From: Subdoligranulum variabile
Lineage (GTDB): Bacteria > Bacillota > Clostridia > Oscillospirales > Ruminococcaceae
DNA length: 64,000 nt
Direction of reading: 5' to 3'
Assembly: GCA_004554775.1 (NCBI GenBank)
Contig: SFKI01000001.1
Location: forward strand, 124,001-188,000
The position numbers were made by a program, and so were the translations under genes. Shown one piece after another: positions 6,541-15,733 of this stretch. The notes under the pieces were generated by a model. That model saw only the letters and a list, made by a program, of their open reading frames with translations, was not told where the DNA came from and did not search any database. Position 1 is the stretch's first letter, and every line of letters begins with the position of its first letter.

Positions 6541-8202
6541 ATGTTGAGCGACATCGAAATTGCCCAGGCCGCCAAAATGCAGCCCATCACCGAAATTGCC
6601 GCCAAGCTGGGCTTGCAGGGCGAGGACGTCATCCCCTACGGCCACTACAAAGCCAAGCTGAACCACCTGCTGGCCAAGGCCGACAAGCCCGAGGGCAAGC
6701 TGATCCTGGTCACGGCCATCAGCCCCACCCCCGCCGGTGAGGGCAAAACCACCACAAGCGTGGGCCTGGCTGACGCCATGAACGCCCTGGGCAAAAAGAC
6801 CATGCTCTGCCTGCGTGAGCCGTCGCTGGGCCCCGTGTTCGGCATCAAGGGCGGCGCTGCGGGCGGCGGCTACGCCCAGGTCGTGCCGATGGAGGACATC
6901 AACCTGCACTTTACCGGCGACATCCACGCCATTGGCACCGCCAACAACCTGCTGGCCGCCATGATCGACAACTCCATCCAGCAGGGCAACCCGCTCAACA
7001 TCGACCCGCGCCGCATCACCTGGAAGCGCTGCATGGACATGAACGACCGCCAGCTGCGGTTCATCGTGGACGGCCTGGGCGGCAAGGTCAACGGCACCCC
7101 GCGCGAGGACGGCTTTGATATCACCGTCGCCAGCGAGGTCATGGCTGTGTTCTGCCTGGCCACCGACCTGAACGACCTGAAGGACCGCCTGTCCCGCATC
7201 GTCTGCGCCTACACCTACGACGGCCAGCCCGTCACCGCAGGCCAGATCGGCGCGGCCGGTGCCATGACCGCCCTGCTGAAAGACGCGCTCGACCCGAACC
7301 TGGTGCAGACGCTGGAGCACAACCCCGCCATCATCCACGGCGGCCCGTTTGCCAACATCGCCCACGGCTGCAACAGCGCCATCGCCACCAAGCTGAGCCT
7401 GAAGCTGGCCGATTACGTTGTCACCGAGGCCGGCTTCGGTGCCGACCTGGGCGCCGAGAAGTTCCTGGATATCAAGTGCCGCGCGGCCGGGCTGCATCCC
7501 GCCGCCGTCGTGCTGGTGGCTACTGTCCGTGCGCTGAAATCTCACGGCGGCGTAGCCAAGCCTGACCTCTCCAAACCCAACGCCGAAGCCGTGCGCGCCG
7601 GTGCAGTGAACCTGGCACGTCATATCGAGAATTTGCAGAACTTCGGCCTGCCGGTCTGCGTGGGCATCAACGCCTTCCCCACCGACACCGAGGAAGAGAT
7701 GGCCGTCATCTACGACGTCTGTGCCAAGGCCGGTGTGCCCTGCGCCTTGAGCGAGGTGTTCGCCAAGGGCGGCGAGGGCGGCAAAGCCCTGGCCGAGACT
7801 GTGCTGTCCATCCTGGATGACAGTGCCAAGGTGCAGTACACCTATGAGCTGGACGCCCCGCTCACCGATAAAATCAGCGCCGTGGCGAAGAAAATCTACC
7901 GTGCAGGCAGCGTCAGCTACACGCCAGCCGCCAAAAAGACGCTGGACGAGCTGACCGCCCTGGGCTACGGCAATCTGCCGGTCTGCATCGCCAAGACGCA
8001 GTATTCGTTCAGCGATAACGCCAAGCTGACCGGCGCGCCGGAGGGCTTTACCCTCAACGTCCGCGAGGTGCGGCTCTCTGCCGGTGCAGGCTTCGTGGTC
8101 GTCGTCTGCGGCAGCATCATGACGATGCCCGGCCTGCCCAAGCACCCCGCCGCCATGGATATTGATGTGGACGCGACCGGCAAGATCACCGGGTTGTTCT
8201 GA
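6541..8202 (+). CDS. fhs: Formate--tetrahydrofolate ligase
   Basis: This 553-residue enzyme makes 10-formyl-THF from formate, THF and ATP in the cytosol. Its length matches the family. The ATP site PTPAGEGKTTT lies near residues 61-71 and the signature GIKGGAAGGGYAQV near 100-113. The N-terminus MLSDIEIAQAAKMQPI is typical. An in-frame ATG 51 bases upstream is rejected because GGAGGAATC precedes 6541 and the upstream start would lie in the riboswitch terminator. The product feeds the two formyl transfers of purine synthesis (purN and the AICAR transformylase, further right). That fits control by a ZTP riboswitch. Confidence 0.98.
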   Translation: MLSDIEIAQAAKMQPITEIAAKLGLQGEDVIPYGHYKAKLNHLLAKADKPEGKLILVTAISPTPAGEGKTTTSVGLADAMNALGKKTMLCLREPSLGPVFGIKGGAAGGGYAQVVPMEDINLHFTGDIHAIGTANNLLAAMIDNSIQQGNPLNIDPRRITWKRCMDMNDRQLRFIVDGLGGKVNGTPREDGFDITVASEVMAVFCLATDLNDLKDRLSRIVCAYTYDGQPVTAGQIGAAGAMTALLKDALDPNLVQTLEHNPAIIHGGPFANIAHGCNSAIATKLSLKLADYVVTEAGFGADLGAEKFLDIKCRAAGLHPAAVVLVATVRALKSHGGVAKPDLSKPNAEAVRAGAVNLARHIENLQNFGLPVCVGINAFPTDTEEEMAVIYDVCAKAGVPCALSEVFAKGGEGGKALAETVLSILDDSAKVQYTYELDAPLTDKISAVAKKIYRAGSVSYTPAAKKTLDELTALGYGNLPVCIAKTQYSFSDNAKLTGAPEGFTLNVREVRLSAGAGFVVVVCGSIMTMPGLPKHPAAMDIDVDATGKITGLF

Positions 8203-8227
8203 TTGATACAGCATAAACAGGTACAGC

Positions 8228-8258
8228 AAAGGCTCCCCTTGTGATAAGGGGAGCCTTT
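8228..8258. terminator. Bidirectional terminator after fhs
   Basis: AAAGGCTCCCCTT and AAGGGGAGCCTTT form a 13-bp perfect stem with a 5-nt loop. It separates fhs from the convergent prepilin pseudogene. T-rich flanks are present on both strands. Confidence 0.85.
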
Positions 8259-8271
8259 GTATTCTCTTATC

Positions 8272-8898
8272 TCAGCCTCTCGAGGCGATGCAGGCTCCGT
8301 CATACTCGCAGGTCGTTTCCTGGCCGGGAACGACGGTAGCCATATAGCCATCCTTCGCAAAATTGATTGCTATGACCCGGCCATCCTGGGTATGAAAGAT
8401 CTGGATGATAACGTCCGTTTTCTTGGGCTTTCCATTAAAATAGGTGCTCGGCCTGGTAGCACTGCTGATCAGGCTGCCGCTGCCAAAGGTATACCGTGGA
8501 TTTTTGCCGTCACTCTCCAGATACTTCAGCACCTAGGCGGCCACTTCTCCGGCTGGAGCTGCCCGCTTCTGTCTTGTCGTTTGGTCTTTTCTGCAACGCG
8601 TTCAGTGCTCCGTTTGTGATGCGGCCCACATTTTGTAGGTCACGCCGTTTACGGTAATGGTAAATCTGCAGGAATTGCTGCTGTCGTTAAAGCTTTCCGG
8701 ATACAGGGCGTAGCATTCTGTCAACGCAGCCTGCGCAGCCGTCCACACATCCCGTGCTTCGCTGATGACCGCCTGCTTTTTTGTTTTGTCCATGTACCCC
8801 GTCAAAGCCGGGACCAACAGAGAAGCCAAAATTGCCAGGCTCACCAACACCACGATCAATTCTACCAGTGTAAATCCCCGTTTGTTATTTCTCCTCAT
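8272..8898 (-). pseudogene. Prepilin-like gene interrupted by two in-frame stops
   Basis: The 5' part (8898 to 8602) encodes 98 residues. It has a type IV prepilin/pseudopilin signal, KRGFTLVELIVVLVSLAILASLLVPAL, split by the peptidase between Gly and Phe. AGAGGTG precedes the ATG. The frame meets TGA at 8602, then TAG after 22 more codons. It then continues in the same frame as VLKYLESDGKNPRYTFGSGS to 8272. No frameshift is needed, so a protein of about 208 residues is broken by two nonsense codons. Each could arise by a single C-to-T change (CGA to TGA, CAG to TAG). A shortened 98-aa pilin may still be made. No assembly ATPase or prepilin peptidase gene is nearby. Confidence 0.65.
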
Positions 8899-8911
8899 GA
8901 CACCTCTTTTA

Positions 8912-10267
<1,356 letters not shown>

Positions 10268-10302
10268 GAGTTTTTCCTCCTGATTAGTGGTAAAACATAG
10301 GT

Positions 10303-10590
10303 GTAGGGGCGAACATTGTTCGCCCGCGGCAATGGGCGGCAGTGTAAAATCCCACGGGAGCATATGGAATGCTCCCTTACGATTGCCCAAAAGGCACCGC
10401 CCATCCCCATGCGTAGGGGCGGATTCTATATCCGCCCGTGGCATCTTGCGGTCTCGCTAAACGCCACAGGCGAGCACTGCTCACCCCTACGGGGAACCCG
10501 CATGCCGGGCGTTGCCGCAAGGCCGCCTCCTACCCATAACACGAAAAGCTGTTATACCGCCGTTTGGCCCGCGTAGGGGCTCGCCCCTAC
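10303..10590. repeat. Cluster of GTAGGGGCG-type repeats
   Basis: This fills the gap between the beta-glucosidase gene and the permease terminator. Modules seen are GTAGGGGCGAACATTGTTCG, GGGAGCATATGGAATGCTCCC, GTAGGGGCGGATTCTATATC, GAGCACTGCTCACCCCTAC and a terminal GTAGGGGCTCGCCCCTAC. No coding potential. Confidence 0.85.
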
Positions 10591-10616
10591 AGCACACCCA
10601 AACATAACACAAAAAA

Positions 10617-10642
10617 AGGTGCAGCGCAAGTGCGCTGCACCT
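10617..10642 (-). terminator. Terminator of the ABC permease operon
   Basis: AGGTGCAGCGCA and TGCGCTGCACCT form a perfect 12-bp stem with a 2-nt spacer. Seven T follow on the minus strand. It closes the leftward lacI-binding protein-permease transcript. Confidence 0.88.
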
Positions 10643-10655
10643 CCGTGGTATTATT

Positions 10656-11555
10656 TTACCCTTTCACGCTGCCCAATGCAACCCCTCGCACAATATATTT
10701 CGAGAGGAGCAGATAGACGATTATGACCGGCAAAATCGCAATGGTGATCATCATGTAAACCTTGCCCATGTCGAACTTGAGGAAGTCCGCGCTGCGCAGC
10801 TGCGCAACCAGGATGGGCACCGTTTTCCATTTGGCATCGTTGATGATCAATGCGGGGATGAAGTAGTTGTTCCACGCGCCCACAAAGCCGAAGATCGCCT
10901 GCACCGCCATGGCGGGCTTCAGGATCGGCAGGATGACCGCGTTGAAGGTGTGGAACTCGCCGGAGCCATCAATGCGCGCTGCATCAATGATATCACGCGG
11001 CAGGCTGGAATCCATGTACTGCTTCATAAAGAAGAACACCGTCGGTGCGGCGATGCTGGGCAGGATCAGCGGCCACAGGGTGTTGGTCATCTTCATCGAG
11101 TCCATCAAATTCAGGAAGCCCAGCGCCGATACCTGGGTGGGCATCGTCATGATCAGCAAAATCACGGTGAACGCCAGCTTGCGCAGCTTGAAATCGTAGG
11201 CGTAGATGGCGTAGGCGGTCAGCGCGCTGAAGTAGACGGAGAGCGCCGCGCAGGCAGCGGAAACGATCAGGCTGTTGCGCAGGCCGGTCAGGATCGGCAC
11301 GTTGGCATCATGGGTGGTGTTGTAGAAGTTGTTGGCAAAGCTGCCGCGGGGCATCGGGTCAAAGCCCTGTTGGATGGTAAAGTTGTTGTGCGTCGCGTTG
11401 ACGATCAGCACATAGAAGAAGAACAGGCAGATAAAGCAGAGGATAAACAACACAATGTAGGCAACGGCGCGCTGCAAAGTAAGCATAGGGTCGTGAATTT
11501 TGCTTGCCTTGGTGGTCGTGGCTGCGGTTTTGGTCTCGTTCGGCATACTGTTCAC
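10656..11555 (-). CDS. ABC sugar permease, MalG/AraQ type
   Basis: This 299-residue inner-membrane subunit of a CUT1 carbohydrate importer has six predicted helices. The first (about 33-55) follows a polar N-terminus. The EAA loop reads DAARIDGSGEFHTFNAVILP (about 197-216), the contact with the ATPase. The C-terminus YIVRGVALGSVKG is typical of MalG. The chosen ATG (MNSMPNET) has GGAGCG just upstream; a start three residues later is possible. It lies 9 bp after the MalF-type permease and is part of its operon. No ATPase gene is present, so a shared MsmK/MalK-like ATPase encoded elsewhere is expected. Confidence 0.93.
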   Translation of the reverse strand: MNSMPNETKTAATTTKASKIHDPMLTLQRAVAYIVLFILCFICLFFFYVLIVNATHNNFTIQQGFDPMPRGSFANNFYNTTHDANVPILTGLRNSLIVSAACAALSVYFSALTAYAIYAYDFKLRKLAFTVILLIMTMPTQVSALGFLNLMDSMKMTNTLWPLILPSIAAPTVFFFMKQYMDSSLPRDIIDAARIDGSGEFHTFNAVILPILKPAMAVQAIFGFVGAWNNYFIPALIINDAKWKTVPILVAQLRSADFLKFDMGKVYMMITIAILPVIIVYLLLSKYIVRGVALGSVKG

Positions 11556-11564
11556 GCTCCTTCC

Positions 11565-12542
11565 TTAGTGATGCTTGGCGGCCGCTTTGGCTGCCTTGAT
11601 GCGGGCTTTCTCGGCCTTGCGCTGCTGGCGGGTCAGGCCGTCATCTTCCTGCGTAAGCGTAAAGTAGATAATGACGCAAAGCACCGCGCAAAGCAGGAAC
11701 ATCAGCACCGAGATGGCACCAGCTGTACCGTAGTTCTTGCTGTACAAATGCTGGTTCAGGTACATGATGATCGTGTTGGTCGTGCCGTTGGGATCGCCCT
11801 TACCGTTGGTCAAAACCTGCGGTACATCGAACATCTGCAAGCCGCCAATTAAACTGGTGATGAGAGTGTAGACCAGCAGCGGACGAATCAGGGGGATGGT
11901 GATGCGCCAGAACATGGTGGTGGACGAAGCACCGTCCAGCTGCGCAGCCTCATACAAGCCGGGGTCAACGCCCATGATGGCCGCCATCAGGATGATGGTC
12001 GTGTTGCCGAACCACATCAGGAAGTTCATCAAGCCCACTAGGCCGCGCGCCGTCCACACGTTGGTAAGCCAGCGCACCGGCTCGGCCACGATGCCGAGCT
12101 TCAGCAAAATGGAGTTGATGGGGCCGGTCTCAGAGTTCGAGAACAGCGTGAAGAACAGCATGGCGAACGCCGATGCCATGATCAGGTTGGGCATGTAGAT
12201 AACGGTTTTGAAGAAGCCCTGGAACCGCAGCTTCAGGCGCAGGTCGGTAAACCAGGCAGCCAGCACCAGCGATACAATGATCTGCGGGATGAAGCCCATC
12301 AGCCACATGATCATGGTATTGCCGAAATACTTGGGCACTTCTTTTATCATGGCAGCGTAGTTTTTCATGCCCACAAAGTTGGGGCCGATGATCTTCAAGC
12401 CGCTGCGGAAATACTCAAAGAACGAATAGTAGATGGTGGTTGCCAGCGGCCAGAACTGGAAAATGAAAAAGGTGATAAAGAACGGCGCCAGGAAGATATA
12501 ACCCCATTTGGCGTAGCTCATGCCTTTGCTCTTCGTCTTCAT
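11565..12542 (-). CDS. ABC sugar permease, MalF/UgpA type
   Basis: This 325-residue membrane subunit pairs with the MalG-like protein to form the CUT1 channel. The first helix (about 11-33) contains YIFLAPFFITFFIFQFWPL. The EAA motif is YEAAQLDGASSTTMFWRITIP. The C-terminal tail is Lys/Arg/Ala rich. The start MKTKSKGM is supported by AAGGAGGG 7 nt upstream and replaces a longer frame beginning within the leader. It is downstream of the binding-protein gene, separated by a strong hairpin. Confidence 0.93.
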   Translation of the reverse strand: MKTKSKGMSYAKWGYIFLAPFFITFFIFQFWPLATTIYYSFFEYFRSGLKIIGPNFVGMKNYAAMIKEVPKYFGNTMIMWLMGFIPQIIVSLVLAAWFTDLRLKLRFQGFFKTVIYMPNLIMASAFAMLFFTLFSNSETGPINSILLKLGIVAEPVRWLTNVWTARGLVGLMNFLMWFGNTTIILMAAIMGVDPGLYEAAQLDGASSTTMFWRITIPLIRPLLVYTLITSLIGGLQMFDVPQVLTNGKGDPNGTTNTIIMYLNQHLYSKNYGTAGAISVLMFLLCAVLCVIIYFTLTQEDDGLTRQQRKAEKARIKAAKAAAKHH

Positions 12543-12604
12543 AAGTCTCGCCCTCCTTAGCTGTACGGGCATTGCCCTGCTGGGGGCAGAGCCTTGTCAT
12601 TTGT

Positions 12605-12646
12605 TAAAACAAAACCAGGGGCGGGCGTTCTCTCCCCCGCCCCTGG
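12605..12646 (-). terminator. Intra-operon terminator between binding protein and permeases
   Basis: CCAGGGGCGGG and CCCGCCCCTGG form an 11-bp perfect GC-rich stem. TTTTGTTTTAAC follows on the minus strand. It lies after the solute-binding gene and before the permeases. Partial termination here would give more binding protein than permease, as is common for CUT1 operons. Confidence 0.82.
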
Positions 12647-12695
12647 CATGGCGTTTACGGTTTAGCTGGATTTCGTTAAGCTGTCAAAGGTCGCA

Positions 12696-14150
12696 TCAGG
12701 CGGGCCATTCAACACTGGTCAGCTCGGGATACTTAACCTTGATCTGGTCCTCAAAGTTGCTCTTCGCGGTGTCGAGGTCGACGGTGCCGTCGAAGTAATC
12801 CTTGAAGCAGCTCTGGAAAGTCTCGTTGCAGCCCTGGTCATACGGGCCAGCGTTGGACATGTCGATGGTGGGAGCAACCTCTGCGAACAGAGCGATGTGG
12901 TTCTGGCCGCCCAGGAAGTCGGAACCGAAGGTCGGGTCAGCAGCGATGGCGTCCATGGCGCTCTTGGAGTTGGTGTAGTCCTGGGTATCCTTGGTGATCT
13001 GGGTCATGATGTCGGAATCGCAGGTCAGAGAGTACATAACGTCCTTGATGGTGGGGATGTTGTCAGTGCCGGCAGCAGCGCAGATCCAAGTGCCGCCCCA
13101 GTAGTAAGGCTGAGGGCCCTGGCAGACTGCATAGTCGCCGAAGATACCGTTGCCAACTTCCTGTTTGCCGCCTTCGGACTCAGGAGTAGCAAGGGAGTTG
13201 CCCAACAGGGTGAAGTTGATGCCCCAGGTGCTGTAGAAGAAGCCGAACACCTTACCGGCAGGGCCCTGGTCAGCAGCCCACTGGTCGCTCCACAGGCTGG
13301 TCTTGTTGTTGTAACCGTTGTCGGTGTAGGTCTTGGTCTGGTCGACCCAGCTCATGATGTTGGGGTCAACCTTGACGGTGGTGCCGTCCACCCAACCGGC
13401 GGACACGTTGTTGGAGAAGGTGCGGTAAGAATCATCGTAACCGGAGAGCATCTTGTAGCCCTTGGCAGCGGCCTGCTCAGCCACGGTGTTGAACTTATCC
13501 CAATCGCTCAAAGCGGCCTGGACTTCGGTCGGGTCATCGGTGCCCAGCACATCCTTGGCGATGCTGCGGCGGTATGCGAACAGGCCCGGGGTCGCCTGCC
13601 AGGTGGTGCCCTTCTGGACGCCATCGACGGTAACGATGTCCTTGGTGTACTGGTACTGATCCTTCAGGTCGTCATCGGTCAGGCCGATATCGCCCTTGAC
13701 GTCCAGCGTGTAGTCGGAGTCAACATACTTCAAGGCGTAGTCAGCTTCAATCAGGAAGATGTCGATTTTATCGTCGTCAGCGGCGGAATCCTGTTTCAGC
13801 AGGGCTTCGTCAAGCTTGTTCTGGTAGTTGTTGTTATCGTTGGGGTTGATGGTCCACTTCACGGTAACGCCATTGTCCAGCTCGGTGGTGGACTTATCGT
13901 CTGCCACAGAAACAACGCCGGGATAATAGTCGTTGAAGCGGGACTGGAACTCGTCGTTCCAGCACCAGATGTTCAGGACCTTGCCCTCCTCGGCGGGTGC
14001 CTCGGCATCTGTCCCGGTGGTGGAGCTGGCCTCGGTAGAGGTAGAGTCAGCGGCGGGTGCTGCGGACGAGCTTGCGGCGCCCCCGCCACAACCTGCCAAC
14101 ATGGTGGCTGCCATTGCAGTCGCGGTCAGCAAACTGATAGCCTTCTTCAT
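12696..14150 (-). CDS. Carbohydrate ABC transporter solute-binding lipoprotein
   Basis: This 484-residue extracellular protein is anchored by lipid. The signal peptide MKKAISLLTATAMAATMLAGC has a lipobox with Cys21. A Ser/Thr/Ala-rich linker (about 25-55) follows, then a type 1 (CUT1) binding domain starting KVLNIWCWNDEFQSRF. It should capture oligosaccharides for the two permeases downstream. The adjacent GH94 phosphorylase and GH1 glucosidase suggest cello-oligosaccharides or another beta-glucoside, but this is inference from context. TTAAGGAGG stands before the ATG. It is cotranscribed with the lacI gene 84 bp upstream. Confidence 0.93.
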   Translation of the reverse strand: MKKAISLLTATAMAATMLAGCGGGAASSSAAPAADSTSTEASSTTGTDAEAPAEEGKVLNIWCWNDEFQSRFNDYYPGVVSVADDKSTTELDNGVTVKWTINPNDNNNYQNKLDEALLKQDSAADDDKIDIFLIEADYALKYVDSDYTLDVKGDIGLTDDDLKDQYQYTKDIVTVDGVQKGTTWQATPGLFAYRRSIAKDVLGTDDPTEVQAALSDWDKFNTVAEQAAAKGYKMLSGYDDSYRTFSNNVSAGWVDGTTVKVDPNIMSWVDQTKTYTDNGYNNKTSLWSDQWAADQGPAGKVFGFFYSTWGINFTLLGNSLATPESEGGKQEVGNGIFGDYAVCQGPQPYYWGGTWICAAAGTDNIPTIKDVMYSLTCDSDIMTQITKDTQDYTNSKSAMDAIAADPTFGSDFLGGQNHIALFAEVAPTIDMSNAGPYDQGCNETFQSCFKDYFDGTVDLDTAKSNFEDQIKVKYPELTSVEWPA

Positions 14151-14234
14151 AATGATGTTTTCCTCCTTAAAAAAGTGTAATTATGAAATACTTTTTTATA
14201 GCCTGCATTTTGCTGCAAACTGTAATCCAATGGG

Positions 14235-15251
14235 TTAGTCGTGCGGGCTGTCGATGGACTGCCCTTTCAGGAATCTTCCGGCGATGAGCCGTTGTTCCGG
14301 CAGCGCCGTGCGGGGGGATTCGATCTCTTCGATCAGCAGCTCGGCGGCGGCCTTTCCCAGCGCCTCCGTGTCCTGGCGATAGGTGGTCAGCTGCGGAGAC
14401 ATAATCTGCGAGATCAGGTTGCCGTCGTAACCGACCAGCGAGATATCCCGCGGGATCAGCAGCCCTTCCTCTTGGACAGCCTGGATACCGCCGATGGCGG
14501 AGAAGTCGTCCGGGAAAAGGATCGCCGTGGGGCGCTGCGGTAAGCTCAGCAGCCGACGGGTGGCTTCGCCACAGCCCTTGGCATCGCGGTAGGTACTGGG
14601 CACTACGTAGGCATCCGGCACCGTAATGCCGTGCGCTGCGCAGGCGCGGTAGAAACCGACCAGACGTTTTTGGGTAACAGCGCTGTGCTGTTCGCCGGTG
14701 ATGTAAGCGATGCGCTCATGCCCGAGGGCTGTGAGCTGATCGACCAGCTGACGGATACCGTCAACGTTATCGGAGAGCACCGCTGCCCGGTTATTGAAAA
14801 CGTGATCCACCGTGACGAGCGGCAGATTGCTGTAGGCCAGTTCCACGACTTCGGGGTCATCGAACTGGACGCAGGCGGCGATCACACCGTCGACACCGCG
14901 ATAGCGGCAATGCTCGAGATAACTGGAATGACCGTGGCCGATGTTGTGGTTGATAAAGGTGATATCGTAGCCCCTGCTCTCGGCGTGGCGTTTGAAGCTG
15001 TCCAGCACAGCGGCGAAGAACTCGTGCGTCAGACCGCTTTGGGCTTCGTCCACGAAGAGGACACCCAGGTTGTAGGTGCGGTTAGTTTTCAGCGCCCTGG
15101 CTGCGGAGTTTGGCATGTAGCCCATCTGGCGTGCCGCCTCGCGTACCTTCTCTTTGGTAGCCTGGCTGATATCGTTGTGGCCGTTCAGCGCCTTACTCAC
15201 GGTAGCCACCGAGACCCCGCAAGCCTTTGCGATGTCCTTGATGGATGCCAT
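14235..15251 (-). CDS. LacI-family transcriptional regulator
   Basis: This 338-residue repressor-type protein begins with the LacI helix-turn-helix MASIKDIAKACGVSVATVSK (2-22) and the hinge helix NSAARALK. A periplasmic-binding-like effector domain completes it. The start has GGGAGGTGA 5 nt upstream and gives the canonical N-terminus. It is first in the leftward transport operon and faces the GH94 gene. A 14-bp sequence is shared between its own promoter and the GH94 promoter, at the same place relative to each -10. It is therefore the obvious candidate operator, and the ligand is probably cellobiose or a related sugar. Confidence 0.93.
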   Translation of the reverse strand: MASIKDIAKACGVSVATVSKALNGHNDISQATKEKVREAARQMGYMPNSAARALKTNRTYNLGVLFVDEAQSGLTHEFFAAVLDSFKRHAESRGYDITFINHNIGHGHSSYLEHCRYRGVDGVIAACVQFDDPEVVELAYSNLPLVTVDHVFNNRAAVLSDNVDGIRQLVDQLTALGHERIAYITGEQHSAVTQKRLVGFYRACAAHGITVPDAYVVPSTYRDAKGCGEATRRLLSLPQRPTAILFPDDFSAIGGIQAVQEEGLLIPRDISLVGYDGNLISQIMSPQLTTYRQDTEALGKAAAELLIEEIESPRTALPEQRLIAGRFLKGQSIDSPHD

Positions 15252-15276
15252 GTGTATCACCTCCCGGTTGTTTGTT

Positions 15277-15326
15277 CTTAATCGTTTTCGCATCTTCACT
15301 ATACAACAGGTCAACCATAAAATCAA
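15277..15326 (-). promoter_or_regulatory. lacI/ABC operon promoter with putative LacI-type operator
   Basis: On the minus strand, -35 TTGATT (15321-15326), a 17-bp spacer and -10 TATAGT (15298-15303). The motif CGAAAACGATTAAG occupies 15277-15290, covering the start point. It recurs, in inverse orientation relative to transcription, at 15670-15683. Confidence 0.75.
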
Positions 15327-15629
15327 GTGTTTTTTTCAGGTTTTTGTGCAAATCGCAGCAATTTGGCATTTTGTAAAAACGAGCACGCCTTGTTTTGGTG
15401 ATTTTGTTTCAAGGTTTCGTTGCCATCCGACACAATTTGCAGGTTTTCAGGGCTTTTCGGCCTGTTTTGGTTACGAAATCCTATTACGCGCTCACAAGGC
15501 ACCGCTTCAAAAACGCGTTTTTGCGAAAACAACCCCTATTTAAATAAGGTATTCAAGAAGCTTTCGTACCAGATTTGGGCTGTAAAATTGTACAATTTGC
15601 TAAATCATCGTTAAATTTGCGTGCTGGGC

Positions 15630-15683
15630 TTGCAATTGTGCGGAAAATGTGGTATTGTAAGGGCAATCGCTTAATCGTTTTCG
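15630..15683 (+). promoter_or_regulatory. GH94 promoter with putative LacI-type operator
   Basis: -35 TTGCAA (15630-15635), 17 bp, then -10 TATTGT (15653-15658). CTTAATCGTTTTCG (15670-15683) lies directly downstream and is the exact complement of the motif at the divergent promoter. The rest of the 482-bp gap (15304-15630) is AT-richer than its surroundings and shows no gene. The TTTTGGTTACG-like repeats there were not interpreted. Confidence 0.75.
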
Positions 15684-15733
15684 GTTTCATTTCACCTTTC
15701 AATCGGTTTCCATTTGTTAAGGAGAGGATCTCT

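Noticed and set aside
6517..8229. Long antisense frame (570 aa) opposite fhs
   Set aside because: A shadow frame created by high GC3 codon use. The product is His/Val/Gly-rich with no family marks, and similar long antisense frames lie opposite most genes here.
14169..14197. AT-rich hairpin between lacI and the binding-protein gene as a terminator
   Set aside because: AAAAAAGTGT/ATACTTTTTT is weak, with no GC stem, and no separate promoter for the binding-protein gene was found. Readthrough is expected.
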